A stretch of 64,000 nt of DNA from Liolophura sinensis (Eukaryota > Mollusca > Polyplacophora > Chitonida > Chitonidae): assembly GCF_032854445.1 (NCBI RefSeq), contig NC_088301.1, positions 44,575,116 through 44,639,115 on the forward strand, in the 5' to 3' direction. Shown piece by piece: positions 55,570-64,000 of the stretch. A program made the translations under genes and the position numbers. The notes under the pieces are model-generated. The model was given only the letters and a program-made list of their open reading frames with translations. It was not told where the DNA came from and ran no database searches. Numbering within the stretch: position 1 is the stretch's first letter; each line of letters opens with the position of its first letter.

Positions 55570-55689
55570 GTCAACGGCTGTGTTACACAGGGCCCACATA
55601 CAGTGAGAGAGTGTGATTTCACTAATTCTTTGTTAAATAGCCGGTATGCGAAGTGTCAGGCCGGGATAGAACCCGCAACCCGTATGTTA
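55570..55689 (-). mobile_element. Possible SINE remnant on the minus strand
   Basis: The minus strand reads GCGGGTTCTATCCCGGCC, a good RNA polymerase III B-box (GGTTCTATCCC). No intact tRNA fold or A-box was found upstream, so a decayed tRNA-derived repeat is more likely than a tRNA gene. Confidence 0.25.
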
Positions 55690-56205
55690 TCTGTTTATGT
55701 AAACAGACATAATTTTATTATGAAGCCCAACAAATCAAGCCATGCTTCATTCTCCGTTCGTGCATATATTGTAAGACAATGAAAATTTCTGTGTTGAGAA
55801 TTATCGTTCAGATAATCAGCCTTTACCCATTTTGTTTACCAGATAAATAACAATAAACTAATTTCACAGAAACTACATTGTCTTAAGTCAATTCTGAGTA
55901 CTTGTTTTATTAATAGATGTAGCATAGAGATACAACATCATAAAAATATACATATACAGCGACCAGCTTATAGTTACCAAAAATCACAATATTAGCTGTT
56001 TATTATGGAATTTCATAAAGGGCAGTAAAATATTGATTAAACGTCGATTTAATTGAGTGTCAATATATCCAATGTTTTTGCTTATTTTTTAGTATTTGTG
56101 TACAAGATAAACTCCAACTGAAAAAAGTAAACAAATAAATTAAGAAATGGATTATGTTGCGATTTAATTACATTACAAAAACATTGACTGGATCTTGTCA
56201 TGGCA

Positions 56206-56400
56206 AAGCAGTCTATGTAGACTACCTCAGTTCAGATCTCTGCTGAACCACGGACCAATGAGGCCGGGAGTTCCAATCGAGCCCTTATCGTAGTTTGAAC
56301 TGCAAAGCTGGCTGTTTTATACCCGCCGTGGTGTGGCGACGTTATGAATGTTCGTTGAGTCATTACAGTCTCATTAAAAGTTGCTATCTTTCATTTACTT
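56206..56400 (+). mobile_element. Possible SINE remnant with B-box-like segment
   Basis: ACCAATGAGGCCGGGAGTTC followed by CAATCGAGCCC resembles a tRNA-type T-arm and B-box (GGTTCRANNCC) with substitutions. Downstream CCCGCCGTGG looks like a repeat body. Boundaries are approximate. Confidence 0.25.
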
Positions 56401-59400
56401 GTCTTTAATTTCTCACAATGTATAATTTTCTTTTCTTCTTTAGTGATTGTTTCGAACTTTATTTTGAAAATGTGTATTGCGATTGTCTACCCGGGACGCC
56501 CATTATGGTTAACGATTTAATTCATAACCAGGGTAAAGCGCCACACACACTGATTCATAATAACATTGCCAAGAGCGTGTCATGAAATAGAGTTGGTTTC
56601 AAAATACCCAAATCACACAAAGTTTGCAATGCGTTGACGTAAAGACAACGACAGTCCGATCTGTCGGCGCTATCTCACCCGTTTCATTTCGCGTGTCCAT
56701 TTTTATTCATAGTGTTTAGGTGTCACGTGCTTCAGTTTTTCGTAAATTGACCAAGCTCTTATATATAGATGTGGTTGAAACCAGCCCATCTCGTGGCATT
56801 GAACAGGGTTGCGAGGCCAAAGCAGAGGTGGACCAACCTGATGGCTAATCAACTGGGGCGGTCTCTTTGACTCAATTTGTACAATGTCTCCTTTTCGTCA
56901 CATCCTCCAGAAAACCCCATTAACATGCCTCTGGGCAATCAAACCGATAACGGAAAATGTAATATTAGGAAATAATTTGAAAACGGCGATAAAAACATGT
57001 CGATTTTTTTTACATCTTCAAAGATTCGCTATGAATCAGCGACTGTGGAGATTTTGGCAAATGAAAGAAACCTTTGATAGCCCCAATTCCTTAACTGAAG
57101 ACTAAGCAATAACCAGGCTGTCTCCAGAAGTTACAGCGAGCGAGATAGTCGCCATGGCAACTGCGAATTTTGTAGATGATTAATAACTTCGCTGCCCCCG
57201 TAGTTCAACTTTGATGTATGTAATAAACTTGTAGTCTGATGTTTCTCGTGACCAGTATACTGTATTATGTGATACTCAACTTCGAACAAGGCGATCCGAA
57301 GTCTGTAACTGCATGATGGAGAAATAATAGCCTCAGAATGTTGCTCTTTTACATTTGCAATGTTATATGTTTTCCATATTCAAGTTACAAAACTTTTATG
57401 AATTCACCTAAATTAAAACTCAGCTTATTCAGAATATTCTGAAAGGATACATGTAAATTTAATACGGTTCATAATCCGAAAGAAAAACGCTGCGTCTATA
57501 ATTAGAACTTGCACTGTGAGAACAAGCTTTTATCGAAAAGGCATTTCTCTGTTTAAAATAGAAGAATCTTGTAAACTAAACATGCTTATTTTCTTTTTAG
57601 ATATATGTACTTTACCCGCAGTAAAACATTTTTTTTCAGTTAAACATTTCTTTTCTAATTCAAGATATATACAAATTTATTATTCAAATATGCCGAAACA
57701 TGTTATATTTTAATATCAACGCTTAACTTCCTTGGACGAACACTTCATTAGACAACAAATGGCTTAGCCAAAGTGGTGAAAAGTTTTGAAGATGTATATA
57801 TTATTAATAATTTAAAAAATGATGAATATTTATAGGGCAGAATGTATCTGAGGGTTAAGAGGTTCGATAAACTGTCGACCTAGTTCGCAGAGAAAGGGAT
57901 ATTGCCATCAATATATGCCGATCTTATCTCCTTTATTAGAGAGCGATTTCCGGAGGAGAAAAGTTTATCTTGATGCGACTGCTCGCTTCTACTAGCGGTG
58001 CCGGTTTCACAATATATTCAATATCGGTAATATAAACGAGCCAATTGACACTAATCAAGTTTCGCTCAGGCTTAAGTAAGATAACATTTATTCTAAATCT
58101 GAAGTGTTAATGTTCTGGAGGAATAAATGAAACAAAAGTGCACCTTTCGCCTATAACGTTTCGTGATATTACAGAAATAAATATCAGTGCATCACACTCT
58201 ACTTTACATTGCTCAATAAATCAATCAGGATCGATGTGTTAAGATCAGAATTTACCGAACGAAGATAGGCATGAAGAAATCAGAAATACAGCCATATATA
58301 CACACAGTGGTAGGCTCCTTCATGGGCCTAAACAGATCACATACTCGGTGCTGTTACAACATGGACGCCTGTGAATGGAAATAAGGGTCTTTTAGACCAA
58401 AATCATTACATCTGGAATGACTGCATTTGCATATTAAAATTGGTTAATCTCAGTGACCATGGGCCTTATCTCCGGCTGTAATTCCCAGATCCCGCCATCA
58501 ATCGAGCAAGCGATCTGATTATGTCTTATCGGGAAGAGGAACTTCCGGGCAGAGACTGCCGCAGAAACAAGAACCGTTTGCTTCTTGACTCCGATTAGAA
58601 TGGGCATAAATGGAACATAAACGAAACTGAAGATTTCCGGAACTCTCAAAGATTTCATAGTCACTTTTGTGTCATGAAGTAAAGGACTTCACCGAAAATT
58701 ATAAATAAGTTCATTGACGATTCTGTCCAATGCTATATACTGGGTCATGAAGATAAAGATCATCAAACTCATCCTTTTCCTATAAAAATAAATCAATAAA
58801 ACACGAATATATTTGATCAAGAAATTATTTACAGTTCTTTGTTTTAAATTATCTTCATGGCAACTGCATGCTCGAATTATTCTTATATATGTGGCCAACA
58901 TATATATAGCAGATCAGATAAAAATCTCATAAGTATCGACAGAAAGAAACATATATGTGGTTTCTTACAATAAGAATCCCATGGTAATCAGCTTGACAAA
59001 AGGCGTGCAAACAATAACTTTTGTCCTTCGTGTTTTCTCGCGAGATTTTAATCATGCGCGGTAAAGAAATTTATGTCTATCCTTAAACCAAATGTAAACA
59101 TCCAAAATACACCATACATGCGTGAATGTATTTTTTCAAGTTTCAAATGGAGTTTGTACCGGTAATTAATTTAATAACTTTCGTTATTTCTTATTTATCT
59201 GTTCACAGTTGTTTCTTTTCCATGTTGAATATTGAAGAGGACATTTCTAGATTTGGCCTATTCACAATTTTAAGTTTCTATATTTCTGACCTATACATCA
59301 TACACATAGTGAGAGGTTCAAATAACTAGAACGCATAAGGTAATCACAATGTGCTTCTGCGCGTGAGTCGAATGTGGTCCAATTACTGGGGATTTGGGGA

Positions 59401-62029
59401 TAAAGATATAATGCAATAATATGGTGATTGTAAGGTTTCAAAAGATTGAAACCTCGGCATTGTCTGAGAGGTAGACTGAACTCTAGTACAACATCGATTG
59501 GCTTAATCCTCTGGCAATCATTCACCTTAAACCACAAGGCTTTCGCAGCGGTTTTTGTTAGCCGTACGTATGATAATTGGTATTTCATCTTTGATATTCC
59601 ATGTAGATGTACACCTTTGAAATATGGGATATAGAGACAAATGGCAATGAGACGTAACCAGCACATAAAGTTTACATATCCACACAATGGTACATCTAAG
59701 TACATCTTCAGATGTTTATTTGATTTCGGAATAAAAGTATATACAGACCTATACATCTTGTCCTATATAAGGGCCTATAATGTGATTTTAAATGCCCCTT
59801 TATTTGTAACCGAATATCAGAATAAATAAGTAATCGTATAAGAATAATGTGGTCATGGACCTGTCCTTGTTTTTTATGTTTCTGTTTTTTGGGAAAAATA
59901 CATACTGTTACATCATTTATATGTTACCATCATTTAAATCAATCATAGAGGAAAAATTCAACAGAATCTAAAGCTTTAATTGAATAGATATATAGCTGAA
60001 ATTGTCGCTAGTTTCCCGTAAGGTATTTGTCCCATATATGACCCACAGAATTGAGAGTTAAAAGAATTGAAACGCATAGAAAATGCTGTATGGAAATCTG
60101 GGTGCAACAGGCTGTCTAGTATGAATGAGCGCATATTGAGGTGAAGTCTACAAGGCACAAATGAGCACTGCGGATTTGAATAAACGCACTCAACTAATAT
60201 AGGAACCAGTCCAGAGACAATCTGAGACAAAACTTGCAGGCTTAAGTGAACATACAGTCTAATAATTAGACATTTTTTTTAATGATTTTATTTGCATGGC
60301 ACTGTGAAATGTTTCATCCGTTCTGTTTTGCAAACTCTGACTGTCTCGATTGACACGAAATGACCTGTGCATTTGCAGACTAATGAGCTAGAACTTAGAT
60401 TACATTTAATGAAATTTTAAGGAATCAAAACAACATATTAATACGTCTGACGTATTTTTTGTTAAATGGGGCAAGTAAAAACATTGTTAATTGACCATAA
60501 AAAACTTATTACGAACTTTAATGAAAGCAGCTTTAGGTTTTAATTCTATGCTTTGAATTTGGCTATCAAAATACTTGCAGGATATACTATAACAATTTCA
60601 ACAGTTTATATCAATATTTGCACCTTGTTCTGCAAGTGTGCTTAGCATACATAAATGTATGTTATATCTTAGTTCAAGACAAGGCCATTTGTTTTCGCAG
60701 ATACACTATTGGTATGGAGTATGTAAATTGTCAGACCCCTCAGCTACACCATTGCCATTGCTAAGATTGTCCATTGACATGATTCAAGGAAAAAAAAACG
60801 ACTTCTGTAAGTCAACTCACGGAATTTTGGTCTGTTTTAGGCTGCGTTGTGTTAGCATTATGTTTGTCTTTTCTCAGTGAAAGCCGAAAGTCTCAAATTC
60901 CATACTCCGTATACATTCATTTATATATATATAATTGTTTACCCAAAAAGTTTCCCTTCCCTAAGAATTATGGAATCGTGGGTTACGCACAAATATCTGC
61001 TATTGCAATAAGAGATGTTGCCTTTCAACACCATCGATTCTTTTCGCAGTTCCATGGACTGAGACAGCAGATATTCCTTCTCGGCAGCAAAATGGCAGGG
61101 ACAATTGTCGACGAAGCGTTTAGGGGTTTTATATGGACCATACGCATACGGTTCTTGGAGAATCATTTTATCATGTACACCTCAGTACCTTCTGCGATGG
61201 TAAGCGGTTATCAAGTTTTCGTTTCACGCCATCGCGCTGATTCGAAGCGTTATCAGCTTCGAGCACAAATCTCCTAGCAGACGCGCGGGTCCCGTCCAGC
61301 GATCGCTTCTTGGCCTCACTCCACTCTCCTCGCCTTTGGCGTCTTGAGGAAACAAAACTGTTGTAGCTGGAAACGACTGCGGATCGATACACGTCAATAG
61401 CGATTCCGTTATCTCTACTCTGCAGAATCCATCACTTGCCTCTTTATTTCCAGTCGGAGAGGCGGGTAAAACAATGTCCGTGAAGTAGCAGTCCAAGAGA
61501 ATTGCCCTCCAATCGCCCTTGTTAACATGCCGCAGTCATCTCACCTCTATAAATAGGGCGCCATCTTTATTGATCGGATCAAAACTTCTGAATGCTATCT
61601 TTAACGCAGGAAAATTCACGTCTGCAATGAACTTGCTATGCCCAGTAATAATAACCAACCCGTTGATACTCTCTACATGAAAGGTTTGTTGAAACATCTA
61701 CGGTTGATATCAGAAAATGTGATAAGATAATTAAATGATGATATTAATCTTATCTGCAGATATGTTTTACTTGGGTCAAACAGGCCTTCATAAGCAGTAC
61801 ACCAAAGTATCTGTATCTTCCTAGACTTATCACAGCCTGATTCCATAATAATGAAGAGGGGAAAAAAATGAAAAAACAGTAAAAAGAAACCCTTTGATGA
61901 AACTTTACATAATAAAATATTGTATACAGTTTTGTTTCATTGATATGAAGGATATTTCTGCCTGTGTGTTCATACACAAAATCCAATTGGAATTCCCTGA
62001 CCAAAATTCACTGGAGTAATTTCAAGACA

Positions 62030-62171
62030 TTTATTTATTTTATTTGATTGGTGTTTTACGCCGTACTAAAAATATTTCACTTATATGACGGCGGCAAGCA
62101 TTATGGTGGGAGAAAACCCAAGACCACCCGCACCGCAGGTTGCTGGAAAACCTTCCCACTTACAGCCGGAG
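62030..62171 (-). mobile_element. Molluscan SINE-like repeat, 5'-truncated copy with perfect 12-bp target-site duplication
   Basis: On the minus strand it begins CTCCGGCTGTAAGTGGGAAG and carries CACCATAATGC, GCCGCCGTC and ACGGCGTAAAACACC. It ends in an AAATAAAATAAATAAA-type tail. It is flanked by exact 12-bp repeats AATTTCAAGACA at 62018-62029 and 62172-62183. The tail and variable-length duplication are typical of LINE-mobilised insertion. It lacks about 20 nt present in the copy at 63301-63402 (the CCCGGGTTCTGCCCGG region). I recognise the core as a common molluscan dispersed repeat; no family name is claimed. Confidence 0.8.
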
Positions 62172-63300
62172 AATTTCAAGACAAGTGCGGTTTTAATTCA
62201 AAAAAATTCTCCAGAGTCACACAATAAAAGATTACAGTATAGAGAGTAAAACCCCTCCAGTGACATCATAGTTGGCAAATAGTCACACGCAGTTGGTGAG
62301 ATCCAGCTTTTTGTCGGTTTGCTATGCTTCAGGTTTTATTCTGTTGTTAACCAGTACCAACTTATACTTCCTATACGATTAAAGCAGAAATCGTTTAGAT
62401 TTAATATTCAGTGAAATAAATCGCAGTTTTATTAGACGTCAGTGGTATATAATTACTCAAAATGTTGTGGTTGTCATCACATTTAATGAACATTTACATG
62501 AGAAAAAAAATCAGATCGAGGTTTATGTAGGTCCAAAAATATAAATGGATACAGTACAATACGGAAATAAAACCAGAGCAGCGACAATGATGTGAACAAC
62601 TGATAATTGTTCATGCATCCTGTTAAAAATGGTAATCCACGGAACTAGGGTGTCTGACATTACTACTACCTGTGGTCGCATCCATATAAGATTTTCGTTC
62701 CTGACATTTTGTGAAATAAATTTACAGGATTCTTACCGCATGTACACAACCTTAAGAGAAAATCTGGGCCGTTGTCAAGAAAATTTTGTATACACGCATA
62801 AGGTAAATCTGTTAAATTCCTACATCTGTTCTATGAAAGAAAGGCGCGGCTTGGTACAATGTTGTAACTTAAAAAAATACATTAATTGTTAATCGAGCTA
62901 TAATTCTGGTTGATAGATTGAAGGATTGCCCATTCGACCTCGCTAACTTATTATTCATTTTACTAATATTAAGTAGGTTTTCTATATAGTATATGAGCAA
63001 ATTTTGTAGGATTAGAAAAGTTTAACAGTGCATTGATGTAAACATTTTCCTCATTTCAAATGCCCGTGTCTCTGTGCCATTTCAAAGCACTGTTATCACA
63101 ATGCCGGAGGAAGTAAAGTTGTTATCAAATGGCTTAGGAAATTAATCTACCCTTTTGAAGGTTTTCACTTCTGTTTACGTATCTAATTCCCCATCGGGCA
63201 CTCTCCGTTAACCACACCCATCACTGCGCATGTACTGCACCGCATCTGGGGCAAGTCACAGGACAGAGTATAACCAACAAAGTACAGATGACAAGCTCTA

Positions 63301-63402
63301 CCTGCGGATGGTCGTGGTTTCCCCCGGGTTCTGCCCGGTTTCCACCCACCATAATGCTGGCCGCCGTCGTATAGTGAAATATTCTTGAGTACTGCGTAAA
63401 AC
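63301..63402 (+). mobile_element. Third copy of the molluscan SINE-like repeat, plus orientation
   Basis: CCTGCGGATGGTCGTGG, CCCGGGTTCTGCCCGG, CACCATAATGC, GCCGCCGTCGTATAG and GTGAAATATTCTTGAGTAC appear in order, ending GCGTAAAACA with a purine-rich tail. The left boundary is uncertain and I found no target-site duplication. Confidence 0.7.
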
Positions 63403-64000
63403 AAAAGAAGAGAAGAGAGAAACAGTTAGACGCTTTTCCTGAAATCTTATTCGTATTTGCACGTTTTTCTAATTAGACAGTGAGAAAGGTTTCAAAATAC
63501 TGAACAAAGTATTATATTCAGAATTCACTCAAAAAGCAGTGGAAAATTTGCACAAATCTTATGACTATACATGCAGACCTGAAAATACGCAATTTTGCAT
63601 GCAGGTCTACGAAAAACGGAAATATAAGTCAGGAAATAAACTCCTAATATGAGCAGAATGAAATGGTCGCCGTGTACAAAAGTAATAAAAACGATGCGTG
63701 ATTTATAATGCTTTTTGGCTAATTTACAATAATACTCGAAAACATTTTATTTTGTTGATAGGATGTATTTTGCATGCGGCCCATTGGCATTACAATGTTA
63801 TTGTATGTTAAATGTGATGACAAAACAGCATTTTGAGTAATGTTAGATCAGTGATCTATAATTAAGTGCAAGTAACATCACTGCCTTTTTTGTTTATCTA
63901 ATTCTGCTTTTTCCGTGGTGCCAGGGGGCGTGTAATTTGTTACCATTTATGCATTTACATGTAGAGTTAGAATAAAACCCTAAATGAGGTAAATTAAAGA

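Larger units (their letters stand above)
43000..64000. other. 5' flank of the GATA gene, no confident coding gene
   Basis: About 21 kb of mostly AT-rich DNA with SINE-like copies, low-complexity tracts and candidate minus-strand leader exons at 46.2, 49.4 and 51.8 kb. GC-richer blocks lie near 53110-53460 and 61200-61500. ORFs of 152 codons (59298-59756, minus) and 142 codons (60849-61277, plus) match nothing I know. Confidence 0.6.

Noticed and set aside
55655-55689. Minus-strand GGTTCTATCCC as a tRNA gene T-arm
   Set aside because: No acceptor or anticodon arm pairs at the right spacing; treated as a SINE remnant.
59298-59756. 152-codon minus-strand ORF
   Set aside because: No recognisable motif and ORFs overlap on the other strand; could be a decayed repeat but there is no evidence for a gene.

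Overview
The window is AT-rich eukaryotic DNA, most likely from a mollusc. Two things point there. The first is one large, sparsely exonic gene with consensus GT-AG introns. The second is three copies of a short dispersed repeat whose core (CACCATAATGC, GCCGCCGTC, GTGAAATATTC, ACGGCGTAAAAC, then an AAATA-rich tail) I know as very common in bivalve and gastropod genomes. There are no prokaryotic operons, no rRNA, no convincing tRNA gene and no CRISPR array. The species cannot be named from sequence alone.

The one gene I can identify with confidence is a GATA1/2/3-class (GATA2/3-like) zinc-finger transcription factor on the minus strand. Its five coding exons lie at 40506-40269, 34789-34319, 28379-28234, 16571-16446 and 12265-11861. 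They join in frame into 1386 nt, or 461 residues plus stop. The protein has the N-terminal motifs of vertebrate GATA2/3 (a GSQVCRP segment, NPFSKS, FNFPPTPPKDGSPD), the two GATA fingers (C-X2-C-X17-C-X2-C), the basic tail after finger 2, and a C-terminus ending SMVGAMA, like the SMVTAMG end of vertebrate GATA3. Each finger has its own exon, as in vertebrate GATA genes.

Layout from right to left, which is the direction of transcription. 64000-52000 is 5' flank with repeats. 52000-41142 holds several candidate promoters and non-coding first exons on the minus strand: TATA plus donor at 51.8 kb, CCAAT/octamer plus donor at 49.4 kb, a small internal exon candidate at 46.3 kb, and a TATA box at 42.69 kb. 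A good splice acceptor at 41142 could join any of them to the first coding exon. 40506-11861 is the coding gene, with introns of about 5.5, 5.9, 11.7 and 4.2 kb. The introns contain GC-richer islands and clustered GATA motifs that look like cis-regulatory modules. 11860-11650 is the probable 3' UTR with an AATAAA. 11650-1 is 3' flank with microsatellites, a SINE-like repeat, one unrecognised 192-codon ORF, and an exon-like ORF at 11514-11340.

The most interesting leads are a 15-bp near-perfect repeated GATA element in intron 3 and other GATA motif clusters (possible autoregulation), the set of alternative upstream leader exons, the orphan exon just downstream of the gene, and two truncated SINE-like insertions with intact target-site duplications. 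I see no clear evidence of a wholly new biological system.
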